From the NCBI RefSeq assembly GCF_002157585.1, contig NZ_BDGB01000054.1:1-47459 (forward strand): a stretch of 47,459 bases of DNA. Reading direction: 5' to 3'. Position numbers and translations under genes: made by a program. Below are positions 1 to 7,412 of the stretch, in pieces. This stretch comes from Lentilactobacillus parakefiri. GTDB lineage: Bacteria; Bacillota; Bacilli; Lactobacillales; Lactobacillaceae. The notes under the pieces were generated by a model, which searched no databases, was not told where the DNA came from, and worked only from the letters and a program-made list of their open reading frames with translations. Position 1 is the first letter of the stretch. Every line of letters begins with the position of its first letter.

Positions 1-8
1 TAGACAAA

Positions 9-70
9 AGATCAGCTCCTAAAAGATGGGTTTGTGGTAAACACCATTTTAAAGGAAGCTGATCTTTTTT
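9..70 (+). terminator. intrinsic terminator of a gene lying left of the window
   Basis: A stem pairs AGATCAGCT (9-17) with AGCTGATCT (57-65), extended by CCT/AGG with one bulged A, and is followed by a run of six T at 65-70 on the plus strand. Read on the other strand it also ends in a short T-run, so it may serve the minus-strand permease remnant too. A small perfect palindrome, CCGAAC-agc-GTTCGG, follows at 73-87. Confidence 0.7.
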
Positions 71-94
71 GTCCGAACAGCGTTCGGATTAATT

Positions 95-901
95 TTACAA
101 TCTACCATATGCTTGGGTACCTTGAGCAGCGGTATTGAAGAATGTCTTGAAGAAAATGATGAATTGTTGATCGAAAACATCATAAATAGCTGAGGCCCCA
201 ATGTAGAAGATTGATAGGTACCAGAAGTTCTTAATCTTGAAGATCTGGCCAATTTGTTTCATGTCAAGCTTGTTGGAGGTGTCACCAGCAGCAGCGGCAT
301 TATCCATATCGATTTTATCACTGAACAACAGTAAGCCAGTCAGAATGGTTGCTGAAATTGAACATGCCCAGAAAATCGCATTTGGCTGCCAAATGAAGAG
401 TTGACCACCTAAGAATGAAGCACACATTCCAGCTAATGAGCCACCCATCCGTGAGTGACCGTATTCAAACCGGTTAGCTAGGCTGGCACGTTGAACATAC
501 TGTTCAATAACTGAAACACCACCATTAAAAATGAAGCATAAAAAGACACCGGTGATGAGCGCAACTAACAACGAGTTAATATGCATCAATGGGAGAAAGA
601 CCCACTGGAAGTACGGTCCAATTAACATGGCCGCAATCGAAATCATAAATAGCAAATTCTTTTTAAAAACTAATTTATCTGACCAAATACCAAAAACTGG
701 TTGGAATAACAAGGACAAACCAGACATCGCTGAGAACACGATTCCGGCCTCGGCGCCATTCATATGGCCAACTTGTTCCATCCACAGGGTTAAATATCCA
801 AAGATAATCTGCCACATGAAGAAGTAAGTGAAGTGGGTAAATGGGAATCCCCAGAAATGCTTACTCTCCTGTTTTTTGGGTGCTTCTGCACTATTTTGCA
901 T
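95..901 (-). pseudogene. LacY-family oligosaccharide:H+ symporter, C-terminally truncated
   Basis: Membrane permease of the major facilitator superfamily, oligosaccharide:H+ symporter branch (the E. coli LacY family). The 268 residues align by eye with LacY from its N-terminus, including the GIIFAA/LLFQPxFG region (here GIVFSA and LLFQPVFGIWSDK), the FEYGHSRMGG stretch and YDVFDQQF. LacY-type permeases are about 417 residues; this one stops at a TAA after GTQAYGRL, where TM8 should begin, and no remnant of the last five helices is present between the stop and base 1. Start chosen at the ATG at 901, nine bases after AGGAGG. It lies 23 bases downstream of the GH43 gene, clearly one operon, so the intact ancestor probably imported arabinose-containing oligosaccharides. 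The truncated form is unlikely to transport. Confidence 0.85.
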
Positions 902-924
902 AATCAAATGCCTCCTGAAGTTTA

Positions 925-1890
925 TTAATCATAGTTATAAGGAACGGGTTTACCAAAGTTCGGGGTCCCATCTGCATTCCAGGTAAACGCCTGAACCTTG
1001 GTGTGACGGTTCGGATCATACAATGGATCGCCTTTAATTTCGGTGTAGTCTCGGCAATGGTAAACCAGAATATCGGTCTGACCATCTTCACCAACCGTAA
1101 ATGAGTTGTGCCCTGGTCCATATTGGTGAGTCGCCATATCACTCTGGAAAACAGGTGTCTTGGACTTAGACCAGTTACTTGCATCCAGTAAATCTTGATC
1201 GTCTGGAATACTCAACATCCCCATTGCATAATGTTCGTCAGTCGCACTAGCAGAGTACGTCAAGAAGAAGCGACCATTACGATGGATAACGGCGGGCCCT
1301 TCGTTCACCCAAAAACCAATCGTTTCCCAATCGAATTCAGGTTTTGACACCATGACTGGCTTAGTTTTCAGTGTCCATGGGTTTTCCATTTCAGCAATGT
1401 ACAAATTGGAATTACCTTTGATGTCAGGATCTTTTTGAGCCCAAACATAGTAGAGCTTGTCATTAGCCTCAAAACAAGTGGCATCAAGTGAGAAACTATC
1501 CATGCCAGTTTCAACTTGGCCATGTTCTATCCAATCATCTTCGCTGCGCATTGGGTCAGCATTATCACATTCAATGCAGAACATTCTGTGCTGGAACATG
1601 CCATTCTGATCCAAAGCAGTGGTTTCAGCAGCGGCAAAGTAGATGAACCACTTGCCATCAATGTAATGAATTTCCGGTGCCCAAATCAATTGACTCATGG
1701 GACCGCTTTCGTGTTTGCGCCAAATTGTCCGTGGTGCAGCATGAGCAAGTCCTTCCAATGTTTTGGCACGACGAATTTCAATTAGGTTATATGCCGGTAC
1801 TGAGGCAGTAAAGTAATAGTAGCCGTCTGTATGTTTGTAAATATATGGGTCAGCTCGCTGAACAATGAGCGGGTTCGTATAGACTGTCAA
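925..1890 (-). CDS. GH43 alpha-L-arabinofuranosidase (intracellular)
   Basis: Glycoside hydrolase family 43, a five-bladed beta-propeller enzyme that removes L-arabinose (or, in relatives, xylose) from arabinan or arabinoxylan oligosaccharides. The expected catalytic trio is visible: Asp14 in RADPYIY (general base), Asp136 in SLDAT (pKa modulator) and Glu197 in VNEGP (general acid). Length (321 residues) and sequence style resemble the GH43_26 exo-arabinofuranosidases known from Lactobacillus brevis and Bifidobacterium; subfamily placement is from memory and not checked. There is no signal peptide, so the substrate must be imported, which fits the downstream LacY-type symporter. The ATG at 1890 is preceded by AAAGGAG. 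Transcribed divergently from the ArsR-type regulator. Confidence 0.88.
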   Translation of the reverse strand: MTVYTNPLIVQRADPYIYKHTDGYYYFTASVPAYNLIEIRRAKTLEGLAHAAPRTIWRKHESGPMSQLIWAPEIHYIDGKWFIYFAAAETTALDQNGMFQHRMFCIECDNADPMRSEDDWIEHGQVETGMDSFSLDATCFEANDKLYYVWAQKDPDIKGNSNLYIAEMENPWTLKTKPVMVSKPEFDWETIGFWVNEGPAVIHRNGRFFLTYSASATDEHYAMGMLSIPDDQDLLDASNWSKSKTPVFQSDMATHQYGPGHNSFTVGEDGQTDILVYHCRDYTEIKGDPLYDPNRHTKVQAFTWNADGTPNFGKPVPYNYD

Positions 1891-1949
1891 TGTAAAATCT
1901 CCTTTTCTCTAGTTCCTACGTAGTCATTCGATCACCTGTGCACATACTT

Positions 1950-1978
1950 ATCATATTTCCGGTCAACCGTTTAGACAA
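1950..1978 (-). promoter_or_regulatory. promoter of the GH43-permease operon
   Basis: On the minus strand TTGTCT (1978-1973) is separated by exactly 17 bases from TATGAT (1955-1950). Expected transcription start is near 1943, giving a leader of about 50 bases before the GH43 ATG. Confidence 0.6.
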
Positions 1979-2005
1979 GCTAATATATAAATGTTTTGTC
2001 ACTTT

Positions 2006-2058
2006 TTGACTTAAAAGCATACTTTTGCTAATATAAAGGCGTGTCGAAAACGGTTTCA
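2006..2058 (+). promoter_or_regulatory. promoter of the ArsR-type gene with cre-like site
   Basis: TTGACT (2006-2011), a 17-base spacer and TATAAT-like TAATAT (2029-2034) form a near-consensus sigma-A promoter. At 2045-2058 CGAAAACGGTTTCA matches the CcpA cre consensus TGWAARCGYTWNCW at 12 of 14 positions and is nearly palindromic. It sits just past the expected start site, a position where CcpA normally represses. The 5' leader to the GTG is about 120 bases. Confidence 0.6.
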
Positions 2059-2160
2059 ATTTTAAGATAAACATTTATGTTGATTCAATATTTTAAATAT
2101 ACTCAAAGTGAACAAATACCCATTAGTTAAAACACCAGAATTGAGTAAGGAGGCACAAGG

Positions 2161-3051
2161 GTGGATTTAAATATCTCCAATGACTCGCTTGAGGTCTATA
2201 AGGCTTTAGCGAGTCCGGTCAGGATACAAATTATTCAGACGCTGTCGTCAAAGCGAATGAGCGTCCAAGAATTATCCAAACAGCTACAATTAAGCAGCAC
2301 CATTGTTCTCATGCATTTAAATAAGCTCGCTGACGCTGGCATTATCGGCTTTGAGCGGCAGGGTCACAGTAAAATCTCCTATCTAAAGGTCGACAATATC
2401 AACGTCCATTTTCCAACGACTATTTACCCCGCTTTTGCGGAGTATCAAACACAGGTCCCAGTGGGTCAATTTACAGATTATTCGGTTACCCCTTCCTGTG
2501 GGCTGGCCGGGAAAAACGACTACATTGGTAAAGTTGATAATCCCAAGTATTTCATGAGCCCTGACAGAATTAAGGCAGGCATGATCTGGTGGACAGACGG
2601 TTTTGTCGAGTACCAATTTCCAAATTATTTGGAAGATAAAGATAAGCTGGAAATGCTGGATCTCTCAATGGAATTGGGGTCAGAATTCCCATTTTCCAAC
2701 AATGTCTGGCCATCTGACATCACGTTTTATATCAATGACGTCGAGATTGGAACGTGGACCAGTCCGGGAGACTTTTCCGATATTCGCGGGAAATACACCC
2801 CGGATTGGGTGCCCGATAACGTTAACCAATATGGTCAATTAAAAGTTGTGCGAGTGACGGATCACGGCAGCTACTTGGATGGCCAGCCGTTCACCGATGT
2901 TTCCATCGATGATATCGACTGGAAGAAGCCAACTGTAACCGTGCGCTTTGCAATCAAGGATAATGCTAAGCACAAGGGTGGCTGCACCATTTTTGGCCAT
3001 GGATTTGGCAATTATGATCAAGATATTCAGATGAAGCTTTTTCATAGCTAA
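2161..3051 (+). CDS. ArsR-type winged-helix regulator with large C-terminal domain
   Basis: Predicted transcriptional regulator, 296 residues. Residues about 8-80 form an ArsR-like winged helix (ALASPVRIQIIQTL, then the VQELSKQLQLSSTIVLMHLNKL recognition region split across helices). The remaining 200 residues are not the usual short ArsR tail; they contain PSCGLAG and a beta-rich stretch (ITFYINDVEIGTW, CTIFGHGFGNY), suggesting a ligand-binding or jelly-roll-like fold. The architecture resembles COG4189 proteins, for which the effector is not known to me. GTG start at 2161 follows AAGGAGG by seven bases. Placed divergently from the GH43-permease operon, so it most likely controls that operon and senses a sugar or glycoside; this is inference. 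Confidence 0.75.
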   Translation: MDLNISNDSLEVYKALASPVRIQIIQTLSSKRMSVQELSKQLQLSSTIVLMHLNKLADAGIIGFERQGHSKISYLKVDNINVHFPTTIYPAFAEYQTQVPVGQFTDYSVTPSCGLAGKNDYIGKVDNPKYFMSPDRIKAGMIWWTDGFVEYQFPNYLEDKDKLEMLDLSMELGSEFPFSNNVWPSDITFYINDVEIGTWTSPGDFSDIRGKYTPDWVPDNVNQYGQLKVVRVTDHGSYLDGQPFTDVSIDDIDWKKPTVTVRFAIKDNAKHKGGCTIFGHGFGNYDQDIQMKLFHS

Positions 3052-3080
3052 TAGACATAAGAATAGGATGGCGATTATTG

Positions 3081-3677
3081 ATGGAGTTTGAAGATCGAAT
3101 GTGAGAATTTATCCTAAGCTTTTTGGAAACTCAACCAAATCATGTGAATTTAAAAACCGTGCAAACGTTGATTGATTATGGTAAAAACAATTATTATCGG
3201 GCACCAAAGATTTTAAACGAATTAGCAAAGATGGATCAAAAACATGAACAAGTTTTGACCACGACCTTCGATGTGGATTTCGTTGATGGGGTGAAATTGT
3301 TCGACAACCATGCAACTAAATGGCTGACGGAAAAAGGATCCGCCTACCTTCAGGAACTCAAGCATCAGCAAAGTACCGCCGACAAAATTGACCTTCCTCA
3401 CGAAGATGCCGTATCTGAAGCCACCCAGTTTGACGGGTATTTGTCCCAGCTGACTTCAGTTAAAAACTCACTCAAGAGTCAATCTGAAAAGGTGACCCTC
3501 CAAGAATTTGCCCTTGAGTTGCGTCACTTACTCGCAGACACTAAAAAGCTGGACAAGGGCGCCCTCAATAAATTCAAGCCATTCGTCGACCGCAACTGGA
3601 ACGAGCTTTCAACGCCAATGACGCCCATTTTAGTCGAGTTGTCCAGGAGATTTCTGATTGAAAAAAGCTATGATTGA
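3081..3677 (+). pseudogene. hypothetical protein with in-frame TGA at codon 8
   Basis: An open frame of 184 codons after base 3123 has no good start: the only early candidate is a TTG at 3123 with no ribosome binding site. Reading upstream in the same frame reaches an ATG at 3081 preceded by AGGATGG, but codon 8 (3102-3104) is TGA. The upstream residues (MEFEDRM-stop-EFILSFLETQ) read as ordinary protein, so the TGA probably replaces a TGG tryptophan codon. The body is a soluble, helical, Lys/Leu-rich protein with no family I recognise. It begins 30 bases after the ArsR-type gene and probably belonged to its transcript. It could still be made weakly by re-initiation at TTG 3123 or GTG 3144. 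Confidence 0.6.
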
Positions 3678-3695
3678 TTAGACCTATCTAATGAA

Positions 3696-3740
3696 AAATG
3701 AGCACCAAACTCCACTGATCAAAGAGTTTGGTGCTCATTT
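3696..3740. terminator. bidirectional terminator between convergent genes
   Basis: A perfect 17-base stem (3696-3712 with 3724-3740, core GAGCACCAAACTC) with an 11-base loop, flanked by A-rich and T-rich arms, lies between two convergent genes. Confidence 0.85.
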
Positions 3741-3766
3741 AATATCTATTTAAGCTAACAACCTTA

Positions 3767-4477
3767 CTATAATGACTGAAGCCATCCCAGACACAATGGG
3801 AACCACTTGGCAAAGTGTTCATCAGTCCGATCGCGATTAACGACGCCGACAAATTGATTGGCTAAGCTGAAGCCGTGGCCGCCAGTGGCAAATTCATGCA
3901 CTTCGAAGTTAATGCCGTTCTTGTACAACGCTTCTGTGTATGGGTAAATGTGTTCGATGTATGGTGCTAATTCATCCCCACGGGCGCCAAACAGGAAGGT
4001 TGGCGGCGTGTTCTTGGTGACTTGTTTGGTCACATCTTCACTGTGGATGCCAATTTTTTCATCAAGTGCCTGTGTGAGAACAGGGTAGCCTAAGATGGCA
4101 AACTTGGCCTTAGTATCTGGTTGGTTGGAATAAGCCGCTGCCAGTTGACCACCGGCAGAGAAGCCGATCACCCCTAATTTGTTGGTGTCGACATTCAAGT
4201 CTTTGGCGTGGTCTGTGATATAATCAAATGCCATAGAGATGCTTTGCTTGGCATCCTGGTAGTTTTTCTTTTCATTAACTGGATATTTCACAACGAACGC
4301 TTGATAACTCTTGGTTAGAAAAGTCAGCGCAACGCGGGCAGCATCCCGTTCTTTAAATGTTTTGTAACTACCGCCGGGTAAAATCACGATTCCTGGCAAT
4401 GAAACATCACTTTCGGCATCGTAAATGTCTAATTTGATCTCTTTATCTTTATCAAATACAACTTGTTTAAAATTCAT
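3767..4477 (-). CDS. alpha/beta hydrolase, BD-FAE/acetyl-xylan-esterase-like
   Basis: Cytoplasmic alpha/beta hydrolase of 236 residues. The nucleophile elbow is GFSAGG, the oxyanion-side motif LPGGSY near residue 33 follows the HGG-type pattern of carbohydrate esterases, and the C-terminal GGHGFS supplies the catalytic His, with an Asp in ARGDELAP as the likely acid. Relatives deacetylate xylo-oligosaccharides or act as small-ester carboxylesterases. The start is the ATG at 4477, which follows GAGGTG by six bases; an upstream in-frame extension to 4525 has no binding site. The nearby GH43 gene makes a hemicellulose role plausible but unproven. Confidence 0.8.
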   Translation of the reverse strand: MNFKQVVFDKDKEIKLDIYDAESDVSLPGIVILPGGSYKTFKERDAARVALTFLTKSYQAFVVKYPVNEKKNYQDAKQSISMAFDYITDHAKDLNVDTNKLGVIGFSAGGQLAAAYSNQPDTKAKFAILGYPVLTQALDEKIGIHSEDVTKQVTKNTPPTFLFGARGDELAPYIEHIYPYTEALYKNGINFEVHEFATGGHGFSLANQFVGVVNRDRTDEHFAKWFPLCLGWLQSL

Positions 4478-4745
4478 CCAATCACCTCTTCTTCTATGAT
4501 AAGTGGTGACTGGCAAAATTGCCATTGGAAAAACAATTAATTATCGTCGGATTGCTTGTTGAGACTGGGTTTTAATCGCATATTGGAATATTTTATTTAC
4601 TTATTGCAATTTTTTATAACCTTCAAAAATATTTTGTCGTATAATTAGAAAGTTAATAGTCGATATATTATCATAGATGCGGGGAACGGTATCTAATGAT
4701 TATCCGAATGGTTCATAAATATCAATTTTCTGGGGAGAAAATTCA
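4478..4745. promoter_or_regulatory. AT-rich divergent intergenic region
   Basis: Contains a TATAAT at 4640-4645 on the plus strand that could be the -10 box of the SGNH hydrolase gene, but no convincing -35 box at 17 bases. No clear hairpin or operator is seen. Confidence 0.35.
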
Positions 4746-5792
4746 ATGATTAATTTCTTTAATAAACACATCAAGCTGTTTTTTGCGGCCTTCGTTGTGG
4801 CATCGATTTCATTTGGAATCTATAGTCACCCAACCGCAGACAAAGCCAGCGTTCAAGTTGAATACACCACGCAGACACATCCACACGCCTTTGCGTTGAA
4901 GAAAAACGCCAAGTTGTACACGGACGTTTATTTGGAGAAGTCGGTTAGTGCCAAGAAGTTCTTGAAGACGGCGTGGTATCGCAGTCAATCTGCCAAGTTA
5001 ATTTACGGCGGTAAGAGCAAGGTTGTCTATCGGATCAGCAACGCCAATCAAACGGACAAATTCTGGGTATTGAGTTCTGCCGTGAAGGATATTACATCGA
5101 AGTCTTATAATGTCAAATTGGCTGCTGCCGGTAATAAATTCACTGGTGAAAAAATCGGCGTCTTTGGTGACTCGATTCCGGCCGGTTGGGACGGCTATCA
5201 CTTTTATTTGAATAGCTCATACCCTGACTGGACAGCCAAGTATCTCGGCACCAATACGGCCGTGGAAAACTTCGCCTGCCCGAGCGGTCGAATTGTCGGC
5301 CACCGTTATGCTTATCTGGGAACAACCTTGGTTCCACAAGACTTGTCCGCCGCAATCAAGGCTCACCGAAATGACATCAAGAAGATGAATGTAATCTTTG
5401 TTCATATTGGGACCAACGATTATACCAATTATTCCGGTTCGGGCAGTTTGAAGAACGTGATGCGTCACTTGCGTTACAACATTAAGCTTCTTCAAAAGCT
5501 GAATCCATCGGCAAAAATCTACGGGATCCTGCCAATTTCCAGGTTTGACGCCAATGGTATGAACCGCGACAGTATGAGTGATATGTATGGCTACACCTAT
5601 CACGACTTAAGAGCAGCTGAAGCCAAGCTATACAAGTCAATGGGCGCCAAAGTGGTGAACTTCCAGCAAAGCGCGCCAAATGCCATTACTAACAGCAACA
5701 AGGACGTAGCTTTAAAAGACCATGAAATTCACCCGACAGCTCAAACAGCTCAGAAGCTGGGGTACGCGTTGGCGAAGTCAATTGTTAAGTAA
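4746..5792 (+). CDS. secreted SGNH/GDSL hydrolase with N-terminal SH3/SLAP-like domain
   Basis: Exported esterase or deacetylase-type enzyme, 348 residues. Residues 1-34 are a signal peptide (basic start, hydrophobic LFFAAFVVASISFGIY). A beta-rich segment follows (about 45-125, ALKKNAKLYTDVY) resembling the short wall-binding domains common in lactobacilli. The SGNH domain begins with GVFGDSIPAG (nucleophile Ser), continues with HIGTNDY (block III Asn) and ends with the catalytic Asp/His block DHEIHP. Such domains act on O-acetyl groups of glycans or lipids; the substrate here is unknown. RBS is GGGGAGA. It is monocistronic, closed by a strong terminator. Confidence 0.85.
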   Translation: MINFFNKHIKLFFAAFVVASISFGIYSHPTADKASVQVEYTTQTHPHAFALKKNAKLYTDVYLEKSVSAKKFLKTAWYRSQSAKLIYGGKSKVVYRISNANQTDKFWVLSSAVKDITSKSYNVKLAAAGNKFTGEKIGVFGDSIPAGWDGYHFYLNSSYPDWTAKYLGTNTAVENFACPSGRIVGHRYAYLGTTLVPQDLSAAIKAHRNDIKKMNVIFVHIGTNDYTNYSGSGSLKNVMRHLRYNIKLLQKLNPSAKIYGILPISRFDANGMNRDSMSDMYGYTYHDLRAAEAKLYKSMGAKVVNFQQSAPNAITNSNKDVALKDHEIHPTAQTAQKLGYALAKSIVK

Positions 5793-5811
5793 GTTAATAT
5801 CGCAGGCTTTG

Positions 5812-5850
5812 AAATGTCCGACCAGTGCATATGACTAGTCGGACATTTTT
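5812..5850 (+). terminator. intrinsic terminator of the SGNH gene
   Basis: AAATGTCCGAC (5812-5822) pairs with GTCGGACATTT (5838-5848), followed by a run of T. Confidence 0.85.
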
Positions 5851-5976
5851 TGTGCAACCAACCCAAGACAGAGGTAGCTGATTAGGTAAGAGTTAATTGA
5901 ATGTTTGCCATATTTTTTACGTATTTATTTATCCGAATGGTAAAATTTAACTAGTAATGAAATGGGAGTAATTTAA

Positions 5977-6372
5977 ATGGCAAAATATAGACGAAGAAAT
6001 GCTGAGGCAGCAATATTACGGGCACTAAAAAGTTTGGGCGGCTCCGCTTCTAGAGATGCACTTAGAGATTCTATTGCAGAAGATACCGAAAGTGGCTTCA
6101 CATATGAAGATGTTTTCAACCGGGTCGCCTCTCGAAATGGTAAAAAATACAACCCGTTTGATTTTGATTTTAATTTTGGAATCAACAATCTTTATGCAAC
6201 GGGTTACGTCGAAAAACCCGAACGGATGAAAGATATCATTCTAACTGAACAGGGACGGCTAAGACAGTCGATCAACTTCCCCACCGATAAAGAAAAGGCC
6301 ATTATTGATCGTTATTGGAAAAAGCGGATCGCCATTAATCGTGAGAAAGAAACTCCAAGGCAAAGGACGTAA
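5977..6372 (+). CDS. Mrr-type restriction protein, N-terminal DNA-binding half
   Basis: A 131-residue protein matching the Mrr N-terminal winged-helix domain (Mrr_N type): AAILRALKSLGGSASRDALRDSI is an HTH-like start, followed by a wing region and the NLYATGYVEKPERM / ILTEQGR motif usual in Mrr proteins. In Mrr this half reads DNA, and the C-terminal half cuts modified DNA as a type IV restriction enzyme. Here a TAA at 6370-6372 ends the frame in what should be the interdomain linker, and the nuclease half continues eight bases later in another frame. RBS GGGAGT precedes ATG 5977. Either a frameshifted mrr or a true two-gene split. Confidence 0.75.
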   Translation: MAKYRRRNAEAAILRALKSLGGSASRDALRDSIAEDTESGFTYEDVFNRVASRNGKKYNPFDFDFNFGINNLYATGYVEKPERMKDIILTEQGRLRQSINFPTDKEKAIIDRYWKKRIAINREKETPRQRT

Positions 6373-6380
6373 CCGATCCA

Positions 6381-6881
6381 GTGGATGAAACCGAGGATGT
6401 AGATAATGCGGATAACGAAAACTGGAAGTCCGAGCTGATTGATCAACTCAACTCATTTACGCCGGGCAAGTTCGAAAGCTTTTCCCGATTACTAATCTCT
6501 AAAATGGGCGTTAAAATTGACGAGAAACGCGGTAAGATCGAATTCCATGACCATGGGATTGATGGTTTCGGTTATTTTGAGTCCGATGAATTTCGAACGA
6601 CCCGTGTGGCCATTCAGTCCAAAAAGTTTGCAAACAACTCCGTATCAGAACCTGATATTGATAAGTTCAGGGGCGTGATGGATAGCTTTAACGCAGAATA
6701 TGGCATCTTCATTACGACAAGCTATTTCACAGATTCAGCAAAGAAAAAAGCGGTTCAGGGATCGAAGTCTGTAACGTTGGTGGACGGTCGACGAATTGCT
6801 GAACTGGTCGCCAAGTATCAATTACACGTCACGCCGGTTGAAACGTTCACTCTGGATGACTATTATTTCCAAAAGGATTGA
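6381..6881 (+). CDS. Mrr-type restriction protein, C-terminal nuclease half
   Basis: A 166-residue protein equal to the Mrr catalytic domain (PD-(D/E)xK fold). Visible elements: FESFSRLLISKMG (helix before the core), HDHGIDGFGYF (catalytic Asp), and VAIQSKKF (the QxK strand), then the late FITTSYFTDSAKK and VTLVDGRRIAELV stretches typical of Mrr. The frame is open upstream of the GTG at 6381 and reads as linker sequence (AKDVTDPVDETED), so fusion to the preceding half needs one frame change near 6340-6365. An AAAGGA at 6363-6368, 12 bases before the GTG, could allow separate translation. Together the halves total about 300 residues, the normal Mrr length. Confidence 0.75.
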   Translation: MDETEDVDNADNENWKSELIDQLNSFTPGKFESFSRLLISKMGVKIDEKRGKIEFHDHGIDGFGYFESDEFRTTRVAIQSKKFANNSVSEPDIDKFRGVMDSFNAEYGIFITTSYFTDSAKKKAVQGSKSVTLVDGRRIAELVAKYQLHVTPVETFTLDDYYFQKD

Positions 6882-6977
6882 TTGTTTGCCAGCTTCGAAA
6901 TGCAAAATCATCTTCGTTTTACGGTACTTCTTATAGTGATATAGATTTGTTGCCAACTAGCTGAGGGAGTGTGTCTG

Positions 6978-7106
6978 ATGATTCTGTTAAAGGCCAAACA
7001 TGTAACAATTGAAGCCAAAAGGACAACCGCAAAGGAAGCCGTCAAGGGCCTGATTGGCTGGTTGGGCCTAGGCCTGATCTTCTGGGGAATCAACAAATGG
7101 CAGTAA
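6978..7106 (+). CDS. 42-residue membrane peptide
   Basis: A small gene with a good ribosome binding site (GAGGGAG at 6963-6969) and ATG at 6978. The first 27 residues are basic (many Lys/Arg), then GLIGWLGLGLIFWGI forms one short membrane segment ending in NKWQ. Its last ten bases overlap the start of the next gene, which implies translational coupling. No family recognised. Size and layout would fit a small toxin, a holin-like peptide or a membrane partner of the following basic protein, but none of these is demonstrated. Confidence 0.6.
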   Translation: MILLKAKHVTIEAKRTTAKEAVKGLIGWLGLGLIFWGINKWQ

Positions 7107-7285
7107 CATACACGGACGCACAGAGAAGAGCGACCAAAAAATATCGAAGCAAGCACAGAGAGCGGACGAATTATTTGAATAAGCGGACGGTTGCAAAAAC
7201 CTTTATCACCAAATATGGGACGCTTGGAGATATTCGTGCACTGCAGAAGTTAATAGATGTACGATTGGATAACGAAGAAGCCTAG
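7097..7285 (+). CDS. 62-residue basic protein (TDAQRRATKKY type)
   Basis: Small, strongly basic, predicted helical protein starting TYTDAQRRATKKY. Similar short proteins with a TDAQ-RAT-KY start occur in lactobacilli, in my recollection often near mobile or defence genes, with no known function. Its ATG at 7097 lies inside the end of the 42-residue membrane-peptide gene, so the pair is probably co-translated. It has no further domain. A DNA-binding or antitoxin-like role is conceivable from the charge, but is only a guess. Confidence 0.6.
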   Translation: MAVTYTDAQRRATKKYRSKHRERTNYLNKRTVAKTFITKYGTLGDIRALQKLIDVRLDNEEA

Positions 7286-7298
7286 TATGGCTTCTTTA
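7277..7298 (+). terminator. short terminator after the tiny gene pair
   Basis: GAAGCC (7277-7282) pairs with GGCTTC (7289-7294) followed by TTTATTT. The stem is short, so termination may be partial. Confidence 0.45.
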
Positions 7299-7412
7299 TT
7301 TCGTGCGAATATTGTTTGCCACCGAGCTCAGAAAAGCATCTTTTCACTTTGATGTTCGTTTTTCTCACCACATTTTTTCTCCTCAATGCTATACTTATCG
7401 CGAGGTGATACC

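Noticed and set aside
1-94. Insertion sequence end at the left border as the cause of the LacY truncation
   Set aside because: The inverted repeat at 9-65 ends in a T-run and behaves as a terminator; no transposase or recognisable terminal repeat is present, so a deletion is equally possible.
4700-5942. Repeated 13-mer TTATCCGAATGGT at 4700 and 5930
   Set aside because: In 47 kb several 13-mers are expected to recur by chance, the surroundings do not match, and the positions relative to promoters differ.
6883-7321. ATTGTTTGCCA on both sides of the 42/62-residue gene pair as insertion repeats
   Set aside because: Only 11 bases match, the flanks diverge at once, and there is no duplication or inverted end to support a cassette.
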